Assembly: GCA_963708205.1 (NCBI GenBank) | Contig: OY970196.1 | Coordinates: 3,162,001 to 3,226,000, forward strand | Reading direction: 5' to 3' | DNA length: 64,000 bases | Source of the DNA: CAVYTF01 sp963708205 | Lineage (GTDB): Bacteria; Bacteroidota; Bacteroidia; Chitinophagales; Chitinophagaceae | Part shown: piece by piece, positions 7,703 to 16,968 of the stretch | Position numbering within the stretch: the stretch's first letter is position 1 | How the letters are laid out: each line of letters opens with the position of its first letter | Notes under the pieces: generated by a model | The model's database searches: none | Told to the model about the DNA's origin: nothing | Seen by the model: only the letters and a program-made list of their open reading frames with translations | Program-made: the position numbers and the translations under genes

Positions 7703-8800
7703 ATGATAGGAAATCGTTTTATAAAATATGATCCGAATGCAAATGGCAAAAGCCGTTTTGAGCAATTGCTTGACCTTTTTATGCAAATGCTCACATACAC
7801 AAGCGGCGATGTTGCTGAAGCTTTGCAATGGTTGAATGAGTTGGATAAACAATATCAGCTGACCGATGATGAATATGGTATGGGTGATTTTATTGAAGAT
7901 CTAAAATCACAAGGTTATATAAAAGACAATAATGAAAATGGTAAAATAGAAATTACTGCAAAGAGCGAGCAAAGCATTCGCAAACGCAGCCTGGAAGAGA
8001 TCTTTGGCAAATTGAAAAAAAGTAAACAGGGAGATCACAACACAAAAAAACCAGGACAAGGCGATGAAATAAGTCCAGATTACCGACCTTTTCAATTTGG
8101 AGATATGCTTGAGCAAATTGATTTCACAGAAAGCATCCGCAATGCACAGATCAATCATGGCGTAGAAAGTTTTAACATGCAGGAAGATGATCTGCAAATT
8201 CGCGAAACAGATTTCAAAGCCCAGACATCAACGGTTTTGATGATAGATATTTCTCATTCAATGATATTGTATGGAGAAGACAGAATAACACCGGCGAAAA
8301 AAGTTGCAATGGCATTGAGCGAACTTATCACCACAAAATATGTAAAGGATACATTGGATATTGTTGTGTTTGGTAATGATGCGTGGCCTGTAGAAATAAA
8401 AGATTTGCCTTATTTGCAGGTTGGTCCATATCATACAAACACAGTTGCGGGCTTAGAGTTAGCAATGGATATTTTAAGAAGAAGAAGAAACCCGAATAAG
8501 CAAATTTTTATGATTACAGATGGCAAACCAACCTGCTTAAAAATTGGCGGCAGATATTATAAAAATGCTTTTGGTCTTGATAGAAAAATTACCAACCGTT
8601 GTCTTAATCTTGCTGCACAATGCAAGAAATTAAAAATACCCATCACTACTTTTATGATCGCTTCAGATCCTTACCTGCAAAAGTTTGTAGCAGAATTCAC
8701 AGAAACAAATAACGGCAAAGCTTTCTTTGCAAGCCTTGATAAACTTGGCGCTTTTATCTTCAAAGATTTTGAAAGCGGTAAAAGAAAAACGGTGTATTGA
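7703..8800 (+). CDS. Von Willebrand factor A domain protein (orphan, CoxE/BatA-like)
   Basis: A 365-residue cytosolic protein. The N-terminal third is helical and charged; the VWA domain begins near residue 175. The metal-ion-dependent adhesion site is complete: D182-I-S-H-S186, the threonine in HTNTVAG (about 245-247) and Asp273 in ITDGKP. Such proteins usually work with a MoxR-type AAA+ ATPase to remodel or insert metals into partner proteins, but no ATPase gene is adjacent here. No signal peptide or membrane helix is present. Convergent with the 8802-9725 gene with almost no gap. The partner and target cannot be read from the window. Confidence 0.85.
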   Translation: MIGNRFIKYDPNANGKSRFEQLLDLFMQMLTYTSGDVAEALQWLNELDKQYQLTDDEYGMGDFIEDLKSQGYIKDNNENGKIEITAKSEQSIRKRSLEEIFGKLKKSKQGDHNTKKPGQGDEISPDYRPFQFGDMLEQIDFTESIRNAQINHGVESFNMQEDDLQIRETDFKAQTSTVLMIDISHSMILYGEDRITPAKKVAMALSELITTKYVKDTLDIVVFGNDAWPVEIKDLPYLQVGPYHTNTVAGLELAMDILRRRRNPNKQIFMITDGKPTCLKIGGRYYKNAFGLDRKITNRCLNLAAQCKKLKIPITTFMIASDPYLQKFVAEFTETNNGKAFFASLDKLGAFIFKDFESGKRKTVY

Positions 8801-8801
8801 T

Positions 8802-9725
8802 TTATAATTTATAAGGCGCATATTTCGGCGGCGCAACCTTTCGTAAACGCACAGCCGCATTTTTTATATAATCGCTTTCATAAGAAATTTCGTACCGGTG
8901 TGTTTTGTCTGTAATGATCATCAGTCCTGAGTTTGGCGGTATCTGCCCCAGATTTTCTGCAAACATTATCAGGTCATTATTTTCTTCCAAAGAATCTATT
9001 TTCACTTTAAAAGTTATTGGCGTTTTTATCTGCAGCAATTGTTTTGAAACAACGACCTGGTTATTGAAAAAAACAGAAACTGTATCATAATCAAGAATGC
9101 CATTATCATACATATCAACCTGCACAGAATCATCCGTAAAGTCAAGAATTTTTATAATATCTTTTCTGCGCATTTGCACTTGCTTCAGTGCTATCTCATT
9201 TGCTTTTTGTTCAGGAGTTTCGGGTTGCACAGCAATTTTTTCATCAATGATTTCTTTAAGTGTCGGCTCATCTTTTGTTTGTTTTATGAAATGAATTCTT
9301 ATTGCGGGTGAAGTAAATTGATGAAATTCATCACTGAGAAAATTTCCACTCAATGCTGTTTCAATTTGCGATGCAGTAAGCTTGAAACTACCGCCCATCC
9401 TGCAATCTACGCCGGTGCCCGGATTTGTTGTTTGATAATATAAAATAGGAATGGAATTAATTTGAAGCTGGTGTGTTTTGTTATCAAATGTTCCGCTGAT
9501 GTAATTTGTAATGTATGCATCGCGAAAAAAATAATTAAAATATCCTGTTACTTTATTTCCTTTCTGCACAAGAATCAATTCACATAAATAACTGTTTGTT
9601 GTGTTTGAAATATCAACATAACCGATGCCATACCATTTTCCATTAACATCCTGCGCAGTTAATTCATGAGAAAAAAATAACAAGAAAAAAATAATTTTAA
9701 AACTAATGACAAGCTTATACTTCAT
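8802..9725 (-). CDS. Secreted protein of unknown function, paralog of 51600-52658
   Basis: A 307-residue protein with a signal peptide (MKYKLVISFKIIFFLLFFSH, cleavage near ELTAQ). The N-terminal half (VNGKWYGIGYVDIS, then CELILVQKGNKVTGYFNYFF) has the strand pattern of a lipocalin-like barrel, with a Cys pair that may be linked. The C-terminal half carries DNGILDYDTVSVFFNNQ, FAENLGQIPPNSGLMII and HRYEISYES. The gene at 51600-52658 repeats the same order and the same motifs (DNGIIDGDTITVYHNNQ, ANNLGRIPPNTALLVV), so the two are paralogs. I do not know their role; a periplasmic or surface location is inferred from the signal peptide. Confidence 0.75.
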   Translation of the reverse strand: MKYKLVISFKIIFFLLFFSHELTAQDVNGKWYGIGYVDISNTTNSYLCELILVQKGNKVTGYFNYFFRDAYITNYISGTFDNKTHQLQINSIPILYYQTTNPGTGVDCRMGGSFKLTASQIETALSGNFLSDEFHQFTSPAIRIHFIKQTKDEPTLKEIIDEKIAVQPETPEQKANEIALKQVQMRRKDIIKILDFTDDSVQVDMYDNGILDYDTVSVFFNNQVVVSKQLLQIKTPITFKVKIDSLEENNDLIMFAENLGQIPPNSGLMIITDKTHRYEISYESDYIKNAAVRLRKVAPPKYAPYKL

Positions 9726-9766
9726 TAAAAAATTTGTGGTGAAACTTACAACAATTGTGCTATAAA

Positions 9767-10207
9767 CTATTTTAAAAATCTTTTTATTTCACGGTCGGTA
9801 TCACGTTGTTTTATACTCTCGCGTTTATCATGCGTTTTCTTTCCTTTTGCCAAACCAACTTCTACTTTCACAAGATTATTTTCGTTGAAGAAAATTTTTA
9901 AAGGCACGATCGTTAAGCCCTTTTCTTTTATTGCAGTTTGCAATTTTTTTAACTCACGTTTCTGCAATAATAATTTTCTGTCATGCACAGCAATATGGTT
10001 ATTGCTTGTGCCCAATTTATACTCGGCAATGTATAATCCACGCAACCACAATTCGTTTTTATCGAACAAACAAAAGCTATCGTTGAAACTTACTTTGCCT
10101 TCGCGAATTGATTTTACTTCGGTGCCAAGCAAAGCAATGCCCGCAACATATTTATCTTCTATTGCATAATTAAAATAAGCCTGCCTGTTGCTGAAATTTT
10201 CGGACAT
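9767..10207 (-). CDS. smpB: SsrA-binding protein SmpB
   Basis: A 146-residue RNA-binding protein that delivers tmRNA to stalled ribosomes for trans-translation. The OB-fold signature is clear: NRQAYFNYAIEDKYVAGIAL, then GTEVKSIREGKVSFNDS, and the basic C-terminal tail (GLAKGKKTHDKRESIKQRDT followed by REIKRFLK) that enters the decoding centre. A longer frame extends 39 codons upstream, but homologs start close to MSENFSNRQAY, and a TATATTTG promoter element lies inside that extension, so I use ATG 10207. The tmRNA gene itself is not in this window. Confidence 0.96.
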   Translation of the reverse strand: MSENFSNRQAYFNYAIEDKYVAGIALLGTEVKSIREGKVSFNDSFCLFDKNELWLRGLYIAEYKLGTSNNHIAVHDRKLLLQKRELKKLQTAIKEKGLTIVPLKIFFNENNLVKVEVGLAKGKKTHDKRESIKQRDTDREIKRFLK

Positions 10208-10211
10208 GCTG

Positions 10212-10219
10212 CAAATATA
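10212..10219 (-). promoter_or_regulatory. -7 promoter element for smpB
   Basis: On the minus strand TATATTTG matches TAnnTTTG and sits 4 bp before the chosen start codon. If used, the transcript would be nearly leaderless; no good -33 match is visible. Confidence 0.35.
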
Positions 10220-10252
10220 GAAAATGCAAATGGTGATAAATAGTGAGAAGAA

Positions 10253-10279
10253 CGATGAAAGAATTGCGACGCAACGATG
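10253..10279 (+). repeat. Dispersed 27-bp repeat, copy 1 (with TTGCGACGCAA palindrome)
   Basis: This stretch matches the reverse complement of 26921-26947 with a single mismatch. Its centre TTGCGACGCAA is a near-perfect palindrome. It lies between smpB and the acyl-CoA dehydrogenase gene, as REP-like elements do. Confidence 0.8.
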
Positions 10280-10328
10280 ATTCATCGGAGTGCCTACTGC
10301 AGGTACCAAAAAATTATACTTCAAATCG

Positions 10329-10358
10329 TTTGTTAGTTAAATGGCTATGTTACTTTTG
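10329..10358 (+). promoter_or_regulatory. Promoter of the glutaryl-CoA dehydrogenase-like gene
   Basis: TTTG (10329-10332) and TACTTTTG (10351-10358) are separated by 18 bp, a good match to the Bacteroidota -33/-7 pair. The start codon follows at 10373. Confidence 0.6.
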
Positions 10359-10372
10359 CCGAAATTAATAAC

Positions 10373-11557
10373 ATGGCTGCCAGAACTGATCTTTTTCAAT
10401 CTCCTGACTATTATTTGGTGGATGATTTGCTGACGGAAGAACATAAACTTATCCGTGAAACTGTGCGGAATTATGTGAAGAAAGAAATCTCGCCGATGAT
10501 TGAAGATTATGCGCAGCGCGCAGAATTTCCTGAACAGATCGTGAAGCAAATGGGTGAACTGGGTTGCTTTGGCCCGACCATTCCGCATGAATATGGCGGC
10601 GGCGGACTCGATTATATTTCTTACGGTTTGATGATGCAGGAACTCGAGCGTGGAGACAGCGGCGTGCGCTCAACCGCAAGCGTACAGGGCAGTTTGGTGA
10701 TGTTTCCGATCTATCAATACGGCAGCGAAGAGCAAAGAAAAAAATATTTGCCAAAGCTTGCAAGCGGTGAATGGCTGGGTTGTTTTGGATTGACAGAACC
10801 AAACTTTGGAAGCGATCCTTCGAGCATGTTAAGCAACTTTAAAGATGCGGGAGATCATGTTATTTTGAACGGCGCCAAGATGTGGATCAGCAATGCACCA
10901 TTCTCGCAGGTTGCAGTTGTATGGGCAAAAAACGAAGCGGGTGAAATCGAGGGATTGATCGTAGAGCGCGGTATGGAAGGTTTCTCCACTCCTACAACGC
11001 ACGGCAAATGGAGCCTTCGCGCAAGTGCAACAGGCGAACTTGTTTTTGATAATGTAAAAGTGCCGAAAGAAAATATTTTTCCCAATATCAAAGGATTGAA
11101 AGGTCCGCTTGGATGTTTAACGAAAGCACGTTATGGCATTGCATGGGGCGCACTCGGCGCGGCAATGGATTGTTATGATACGGCTTTAAGATATAGCAAA
11201 GAAAGAATTCAGTTTGATAAGCCAATTGCGGGCTTTCAATTACAACAAAAAAAATTGGCAGAGATGATAACGGAAATTACGAAAGCACAATTATTGGTTT
11301 GGAGACTTGGAACATTGATGAATAAAGGCAAAGCCACACCTCAGCAAGTAAGCATGGCAAAAAGAAACAGTTGCGAAATAGCGGCGAACATTGCACGCGA
11401 TGCCCGCCAAATGCTTGGCGGCATGGGCATTACAGGCGAATACAGCATTATGCGCCACATGATGAATATAGAAAGCGTGATCACTTATGAAGGCACACAT
11501 GACGTGCATTTATTAATTACAGGAATGGATGTAACGGGTTTGAATGCGTTTAAGTGA
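10373..11557 (+). CDS. Acyl-CoA dehydrogenase, glutaryl-CoA dehydrogenase type
   Basis: A 394-residue FAD flavoenzyme. The acyl-CoA dehydrogenase signatures are in order: EYGGGGLDYISYG, the FAD-binding CFGLTEPNFGSD and AKMWISNAPFSQ, GKWSLRASATGELVFDNVKV, and ARDARQMLGGMG. The catalytic base is the Glu of ITYEGTHDVH near the C-terminus, a position shared with glutaryl-CoA dehydrogenases. SGVRSTASVQGSLVM and KARYGIAWGALGA are also typical of that branch, which oxidises and decarboxylates glutaryl-CoA to crotonyl-CoA in lysine/tryptophan breakdown. No other gene of that pathway is adjacent. Substrate is inferred from motif resemblance. Confidence 0.88.
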   Translation: MAARTDLFQSPDYYLVDDLLTEEHKLIRETVRNYVKKEISPMIEDYAQRAEFPEQIVKQMGELGCFGPTIPHEYGGGGLDYISYGLMMQELERGDSGVRSTASVQGSLVMFPIYQYGSEEQRKKYLPKLASGEWLGCFGLTEPNFGSDPSSMLSNFKDAGDHVILNGAKMWISNAPFSQVAVVWAKNEAGEIEGLIVERGMEGFSTPTTHGKWSLRASATGELVFDNVKVPKENIFPNIKGLKGPLGCLTKARYGIAWGALGAAMDCYDTALRYSKERIQFDKPIAGFQLQQKKLAEMITEITKAQLLVWRLGTLMNKGKATPQQVSMAKRNSCEIAANIARDARQMLGGMGITGEYSIMRHMMNIESVITYEGTHDVHLLITGMDVTGLNAFK

Positions 11558-11587
11558 ACGCTATTAGTAGGCTTTTAAGTTATAAAA

Positions 11588-12091
11588 ATGAAAATCTTTC
11601 TTCTCGGCATGATGGGCTCAGGCAAAAGCTTTTGGGCGCAAAAAATCTCATCAAAATATAAAATTGACTGGATGGACCTTGATGCAGAAATAGAGAAAGA
11701 AACGATGTTGTCTATCAATGAAATTTTTGAAATAGAAGGTGAAGATTTTTTTCGGGAGAAAGAAATGAAAGCACTTCACAATTTAGCGCACAGAAAAAAT
11801 ATCATCATCGCTACAGGCGGCGGTACGCCTTGCTTTCACGATAATATGCAATGGATGAATGAACATGGCATTACTGTTTGGATTGATGAGCCGATAGAGA
11901 TTTTAATAGAAAGATTAAGGCTTGAAAAGAACAATCGTCCTCTGATAAAAAACTTATCTGATGAAGAAATGAAAACTTTTTTAGCAGGTAAACTAAAAGA
12001 ACGCACAGATATTTATTCTCAATCAACCTATCATTTACAGGGAAAAAATATTTCTAAAAAATCTTTCGAAGAAATCTTCAATCATGTATAA
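11588..12091 (+). CDS. aroK: Shikimate kinase
   Basis: A 167-residue P-loop kinase that phosphorylates shikimate in aromatic amino-acid synthesis. The Walker A motif is GMMGSGKS (7-14). Shikimate-binding residues are Asp32 in MDLDAEIE, Arg56 in FFREKE and the GGG run in ATGGGTPCF (77-79). The lid region holds Arg and Pro in NNRPLI. Length is standard. It begins 30 bp after the acyl-CoA dehydrogenase and overlaps the next gene by 8 bp, so the two small genes are translationally coupled. Confidence 0.95.
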   Translation: MKIFLLGMMGSGKSFWAQKISSKYKIDWMDLDAEIEKETMLSINEIFEIEGEDFFREKEMKALHNLAHRKNIIIATGGGTPCFHDNMQWMNEHGITVWIDEPIEILIERLRLEKNNRPLIKNLSDEEMKTFLAGKLKERTDIYSQSTYHLQGKNISKKSFEEIFNHV

Positions 12092-12470
12092 ACCATTTCT
12101 TACAACTGCAGCAATATTTGGCGCTGTAAGTGTTTTGCTTGGCGCATTTGGTGCGCATAGTTTAAAACAGAAACTAAGTGAAGAAGCATTACAAATATTT
12201 GAAACTTCTGTACGTTATCAATTTTATCATGTGTTTGCTTTGCTTGCAGCAGGCATTTTATTTCAATCATTTCCAAATAAAAAAATTCTCTGGAGCGGAC
12301 GACTTTTTATAGCAGGAATTATTTTATTCTGCGGCTCATTGTATGCACTCACTTATATTGAAGCAATTGGAAACTCAAGCCTGCTATGGATTGGAGCGAT
12401 CACACCTATTGGTGGCTTGTGTTTTATTTTAGGATGGATAATGTTAGCGATTGGCGTTTTGAAGAAGTGA
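12084..12470 (+). CDS. DUF423 family membrane protein
   Basis: A 128-residue protein with four predicted membrane helices (about 7-27, 48-64, 70-90, 100-125). The N-terminal FGAVSVLLGAFGAHSLK and the RYQFYHVFALLAAGI segment are diagnostic of DUF423 (YgdD-like). The function of the family is not established. It overlaps the end of aroK. The convergent odhB gene ends 55 bp away; I see no clear terminator in that gap. Confidence 0.9.
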   Translation: MYKPFLTTAAIFGAVSVLLGAFGAHSLKQKLSEEALQIFETSVRYQFYHVFALLAAGILFQSFPNKKILWSGRLFIAGIILFCGSLYALTYIEAIGNSSLLWIGAITPIGGLCFILGWIMLAIGVLKK

Positions 12471-12525
12471 TCAGAAGTTAATTATCAGAAAAAGAATTTC
12501 AAAATTAATAGCTCGTCAGCATAAC

Positions 12526-13800
12526 TTATAACTCCAACAGGGTTTTCACCGGATCCTTTCCAAATAATAATAACTCAGGATTTTCAAGCAATTCTTTTAC
12601 ACGAACTAAGAAGCTCACACTTTCTTTTCCGTCCACAATTCTGTGATCATAACTTAACGCGAGATACATCATTGGTCTTATCACAACCTGCCCGTTTATT
12701 GCCATCGGTCGTTCCTGAATTTTATGCATTCCGAGAATTGCACTCTGCGGAAGATTAATAATTGGTGTGCTCATCAGGCTACCAAAAACGCCGCCGTTTG
12801 TTATCGTAAATGTTCCGCCGGTCAATTCTTCCATCGTTAATTTATTATCTCTCGCTTTGGCAGCAAGCTCAACAACTTTCTTCTCAATGTCAGCCATACT
12901 AAGGCTTTCAACGTTTCTTATCACAGGCACAGTTAAGCCGCGCGGCGTGCTTACTGCAATGCTTATGTCAGCATAATCATGATAAATTAATTCATCATTA
13001 TCAATGTATGCATTCACAGATTTCCATTCACTCAATGCAATTGCACAGGCTTTTGCAAAGAAACTCATGAAGCCTAGATTAACGCCATGTGCTTCTTTAA
13101 ATTTATCCTTATGAAGTTTTCTTATTTCCATAATGCGCGTCATATCCACTTCATTAAAAGTGGTGAGCATCGCAGTTGTGTTCTTCGATTCAACCAATCT
13201 TCTTGAAATCGTTTTTCGAAGATTACTCATCTTTTCATTGCGCACATTTCGTGTCATCAATTCATTATCGCCAAAACTTTTTTTCCCGGGATTTTGCAAT
13301 GCATCCAGCACATCATGTTTCATAATGCGACCGTTCGATCCAGAAGCATGTATTGTTGAAGGATTTACGTTTTTATCTGCAATAATTGCAGCAGCAACAG
13401 GCGTTGCTTTTATTTCAGCCTGTTCATTTGTACTTACTTGATTGAATGTTGCTTCAGGTTTTGGTTGTTGTGCCACAACATTTGCGGCTTTTATTTTTTC
13501 AGGTTCCTGCTTTTTTTCTTCCTGATTTGCCGGCTTGCTTATTGGCTGACTTGCTTCGGGCGCTTTTGCATTTTCATCAAGGTTTGCAAGCACTGAGCCG
13601 ATTTGCAGCGTATCATTTTCCTGTGCAATAATTTTCAAAACACCACTCTGTTCTGCATTCACTTCAAAAGTTGCCTTCTCACTTTCTAACTCAGCAATCA
13701 CTTCGTCACGATCAACATATTCACCATCTTTTTTTAGCCACTTCAAAAGTGTCACTTCATTAATTGATTCACCAACCGATGGAACTTTTATTTCAATCAT
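12526..13800 (-). CDS. odhB: 2-Oxoglutarate dehydrogenase E2, dihydrolipoyl succinyltransferase
   Basis: A 424-residue E2 core protein of the 2-oxoglutarate dehydrogenase complex. Domains in order: one lipoyl domain (1-75) with the lipoylated Lys42 in ELESEKATFEV; a long Lys/Glu/Gln/Pro-rich linker; a peripheral-subunit-binding domain (about 130-170) with STIHASGSNGRIMKHDVL; and the catalytic acyltransferase domain (about 190-424) with NGGVFGSLMSTPIIN and the active-site SYDHRIVDGKE. These C-terminal features fit the succinyl branch rather than acetyl. It is the last gene of the odhA-small ORF-odhB run. Lipoylation would depend on lipA in this window. Confidence 0.95.
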   Translation of the reverse strand: MIEIKVPSVGESINEVTLLKWLKKDGEYVDRDEVIAELESEKATFEVNAEQSGVLKIIAQENDTLQIGSVLANLDENAKAPEASQPISKPANQEEKKQEPEKIKAANVVAQQPKPEATFNQVSTNEQAEIKATPVAAAIIADKNVNPSTIHASGSNGRIMKHDVLDALQNPGKKSFGDNELMTRNVRNEKMSNLRKTISRRLVESKNTTAMLTTFNEVDMTRIMEIRKLHKDKFKEAHGVNLGFMSFFAKACAIALSEWKSVNAYIDNDELIYHDYADISIAVSTPRGLTVPVIRNVESLSMADIEKKVVELAAKARDNKLTMEELTGGTFTITNGGVFGSLMSTPIINLPQSAILGMHKIQERPMAINGQVVIRPMMYLALSYDHRIVDGKESVSFLVRVKELLENPELLLFGKDPVKTLLEL

Positions 13801-13806
13801 TACTGT

Positions 13807-14001
13807 TTATTTTAAAATTTCCTTTCTTAATTTATTTTTTCTAATGATCAACATTAAAAGCATCAATGCAAATCCTGCAAGACCAACAGAAGCAAAAATT
13901 ATTCTCCAGGTTTCACCTTTGCCAATCGAGTATATAAAAATAATAAACGCAATTAAAGTAAGGATTGAAATATTTACAATTGCAACATTTATTTTTTTCA
14001 T
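13807..14001 (-). CDS. Small two-helix membrane protein between odhA and odhB
   Basis: A 64-residue protein with two hydrophobic segments (about 8-25 and 34-53) and a basic tail (RKNKLRKEILK). I use the ATG at 14001 (MKKINVAIV); an upstream TTG would add 11 residues. It ends 6 bp before odhB, so translation is probably coupled. I know no family. It could be an unrelated insertion in the operon or a membrane partner of the complex; the sequence does not decide. Confidence 0.6.
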   Translation of the reverse strand: MKKINVAIVNISILTLIAFIIFIYSIGKGETWRIIFASVGLAGFALMLLMLIIRKNKLRKEILK

Positions 14002-14057
14002 TTCAATTTTTATAAGAGTGTTTTTATGAGCCAAGCTACATCAAGTCTATTAAACTT

Positions 14058-14080
14058 CAGTGGCGTTGGCACCGTTCAAA
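14058..14080 (+). repeat. Dispersed 23-bp repeat, copy 1
   Basis: The segment containing CAGTGGCGTTGGCACC is found again in inverted orientation at 38237-38259 with one mismatch over 23 bp. It sits in the odhA-to-small-ORF gap. Confidence 0.8.
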
Positions 14081-14102
14081 TTTTGTAATTCTGATAAACA
14101 AC

Positions 14103-16859
14103 CTAAATCGAAAATGCAGTTGAAATAATTTCTTCCTGCTCTGCTTTATGCACTTTCATATATCCTGAAGCTGTTGCTGCGCTTGAGTTTCGGCTTATCA
14201 CGCCATGATTTAAACTCTTTAAATTCATCTGCAAAAAAGAAGCTGCGCCCATATTCAGCGGCTCTTCCTGCACCCAAAACCAAACAGCTTTGTTATACTT
14301 TTTATACAACTCAAGCAATTGTTTTTCAGGCAAAGGATAAATCTGTTCAAGACGAATTATTGCAACATCTTTTTTATTTTCTTTTTGTTGTCTTTCTGCA
14401 AGATCAAAATAAATTTTTCCGCTGCAGAATAAGACTTTTGTTACACTTGATGCTTCAGCAAAATTATCATCCATCACTTCTTTAAAATTTCCTGCAGTAA
14501 ATTCATTCATGTGAGAATAACTTGCAGGCAAACGCAAATTTGCTTTCGGTGAAAAATTGATCAATGGCTTTCTGAAATGCCATACCAATTGTCTTCTAAA
14601 TGCATGAAATAAATTTGCCGAAGTTGTGATGTTTGTTATCACTAAGTTCAATTCAGCACATATTTGTAAAAACCTTTCCATTCTTGCGCTGCTGTGTTCG
14701 GGACCCTGGCCTTCATAACCATGCGGAAGCAATAAAGTAATGCCGTTCATGCGATTCCATTTTTGCTCACCTGCAGCAATGAACTGATCAATCATTGTTT
14801 GTGCGCCATTTGCAAAATCTCCAAATTGTGCTTCCCAAATTACAAGTGCATCAGGATTTGCAAGTGCATAACCATATTCAAAACCAAGCACACCATATTC
14901 ACTCAACAAAGAATTATAAATTCTGAATTTTCCTTTCGCGCCTTCAATTCTGCTTAAGCGATTATAAGGCTTGTCTGTTTTCTCATCGCGAAGTACAGCA
15001 TGACGATGCGAGAATGTTCCGCGTTGCACATCTTGACCACTCATCCGCACATCATTGCCATCAAGCAACAGGCTTCCATAAGCCATTAGCTCTCCCGTTG
15101 CCCAATCAACTTTATTTTCATTCTGAAATAATTTTATTTTTTCCTGCAAGATTTTTTCCACTTTTTTTATTGGTGTAAAATCTGCAGGCCATTGCATCAT
15201 CGCGTTAAATATTTTTTTAAAATTAGTTTCGCTTATTGCTGTTGGTGGTGATTTATCAAAGTCTTCGTTGGTTGCTTTTCTCAAACTTTTCCATGCAAGT
15301 TCAGGTTGTTGATAAGTGTATGGCAACGGATGCTGCTTCACTTCATCAAGCCTTTCCTGCAAGCCACTCCAAAATTCTTTTTCCATTTTTATTGCAAGAT
15401 CTTTCGCATCTTCTTCTCCATTCTTTAGCAAATAGTTTGTGTAAACTTCGCGCGGATTTGGATGCTTATCAATTAATGAATATAAAAGAGGCTGCGTAAA
15501 TTTTGGATCATCGCCTTCGTTATGTCCATGCCTGCGATAGCAAACCATATCAATAAAAATATCTGTATTAAATTCCTGGCGATAACGTGTTGCAATCTCA
15601 ACACATTTCACAACTGTTTCAGGATCGTCGCCATTCACATGCAGCACCGGCGCCTGAATTGCAGATGCAAGTGAAGTGCAGTAATCTGAGCTTCGTGCAT
15701 CATCAAAATCTGTTGTAAAACCAATTTGATTGTTGATAACAAAATGAATTGTTCCGCCTGTAAAATATCCTTTCAAATCACTCATCTGTACAACTTCATA
15801 TACAATTCCCTGACCTGCAACTGAAGCATCTCCATGAATTAATATAGGAAGAATTTTATCGTAATCACTTTCATATAACACATCAGCTTTAGCACGCGCA
15901 AAGCCAACAACCACGGGATCTACAGCTTCGAGATGTGAAGGATTCGGCATCAGTTTCAAATGCATTGTTTTGGCACCGGTTGTTATTACTTCACTTCCGT
16001 AACCCATGTGATATTTTACATCGCCGCTGCCCATTGTCTGGTCAAGTTTTGCGGTGCCTTCGAACTCACTAAATATTTGCTCATACGTTTTTCCCATGAT
16101 GTTTGCAAGAATATTCAGCCTTCCGCGATGCGCCATTCCTATCACAACTTCCTGCACATTATTTTCTGCAGCAACATTAATTATTTCATCCAAAGCTGCA
16201 ATGGTTGTTTCTCCGCCTTCAAGAGAAAATCTTTTTTGACCAACATATTTTGTGTGAAGAAATTTTTCAAACATTACGCCTTCATTCAGTTTTTGAAGAA
16301 TGCGTTTTTTCTTTTCGATTGAAATGGGATTGGTGAATTTTCTTTCCATTTCATTTGTGATCCAATCTATTTTTTTTTGATCGCTGATGTATTTAAATTC
16401 GATGCCGACATGCGATGCATAGCAAGCCTGCAAATGATTGAGAATATTGCGAAGCGTTGTTGCGCCAAGACCAATTAAATTTCCGGCTTCAAAAGTTTTA
16501 TCAAGATCACTTTCATTCAATCCAAAAAAACCAAGATCAAGATTTGCGCCGCGATCTTTGCGCGGACGGATAGGATTTGTTTTTGCAATGAGGTGACCTT
16601 TGTTTCGATAACCCAGTATCAAACGATAAATACGTATCTCACGCATCCAGTCAAACGTTTGATCAGCAGTTTTTGCAGATGTTGAAACTGCGCCGTTTGT
16701 TGCACCATTTTTTGAAGTACCATTTGCAACAGCAAAATCAAATCCTTCAAAAAACTTTTTCATTTCAGGATCAACACTTGCCGGATCTTTGACAAAATCG
16801 TGATATAAATTTTCAATGTAAGATGGATGAGAATTCGTGATGTAAGAAAAATCGTTCAT
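14103..16859 (-). CDS. odhA: 2-Oxoglutarate dehydrogenase E1 component
   Basis: A 918-residue thiamine-diphosphate enzyme that decarboxylates 2-oxoglutarate in the TCA cycle. The N-terminal SYIENLYHDFVKDPASVDPE helix and the IRIYRLILGYRNKGHLIAKTNP block are family signatures. ThDP and substrate regions follow: GMAHRGRLNILAN, GDVKYHMGYGSE, the ThDP motif with HGDASVAGQG and NNQIGFTTD, then SGQDVQRGTFSHRHA and LPHGYEGQGPEHSSAR. The C-terminal WVQEEPLNMGA matches. Length is normal. It is the first gene of a run with odhB; the E3 gene is not nearby. A near-consensus promoter is possible upstream but is not convincing. Confidence 0.96.
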   Translation of the reverse strand: MNDFSYITNSHPSYIENLYHDFVKDPASVDPEMKKFFEGFDFAVANGTSKNGATNGAVSTSAKTADQTFDWMREIRIYRLILGYRNKGHLIAKTNPIRPRKDRGANLDLGFFGLNESDLDKTFEAGNLIGLGATTLRNILNHLQACYASHVGIEFKYISDQKKIDWITNEMERKFTNPISIEKKKRILQKLNEGVMFEKFLHTKYVGQKRFSLEGGETTIAALDEIINVAAENNVQEVVIGMAHRGRLNILANIMGKTYEQIFSEFEGTAKLDQTMGSGDVKYHMGYGSEVITTGAKTMHLKLMPNPSHLEAVDPVVVGFARAKADVLYESDYDKILPILIHGDASVAGQGIVYEVVQMSDLKGYFTGGTIHFVINNQIGFTTDFDDARSSDYCTSLASAIQAPVLHVNGDDPETVVKCVEIATRYRQEFNTDIFIDMVCYRRHGHNEGDDPKFTQPLLYSLIDKHPNPREVYTNYLLKNGEEDAKDLAIKMEKEFWSGLQERLDEVKQHPLPYTYQQPELAWKSLRKATNEDFDKSPPTAISETNFKKIFNAMMQWPADFTPIKKVEKILQEKIKLFQNENKVDWATGELMAYGSLLLDGNDVRMSGQDVQRGTFSHRHAVLRDEKTDKPYNRLSRIEGAKGKFRIYNSLLSEYGVLGFEYGYALANPDALVIWEAQFGDFANGAQTMIDQFIAAGEQKWNRMNGITLLLPHGYEGQGPEHSSARMERFLQICAELNLVITNITTSANLFHAFRRQLVWHFRKPLINFSPKANLRLPASYSHMNEFTAGNFKEVMDDNFAEASSVTKVLFCSGKIYFDLAERQQKENKKDVAIIRLEQIYPLPEKQLLELYKKYNKAVWFWVQEEPLNMGAASFLQMNLKSLNHGVISRNSSAATASGYMKVHKAEQEEIISTAFSI

Positions 16860-16968
16860 GGCAAAACCTAAATTTTTTCGATGTGCAAATATCGGTTTTT
16901 CTCAGGTGGAAATAATACAATATAAATTATAAGAAAGACAAAAAATAAAATACGTGGTTAAAATAAGT

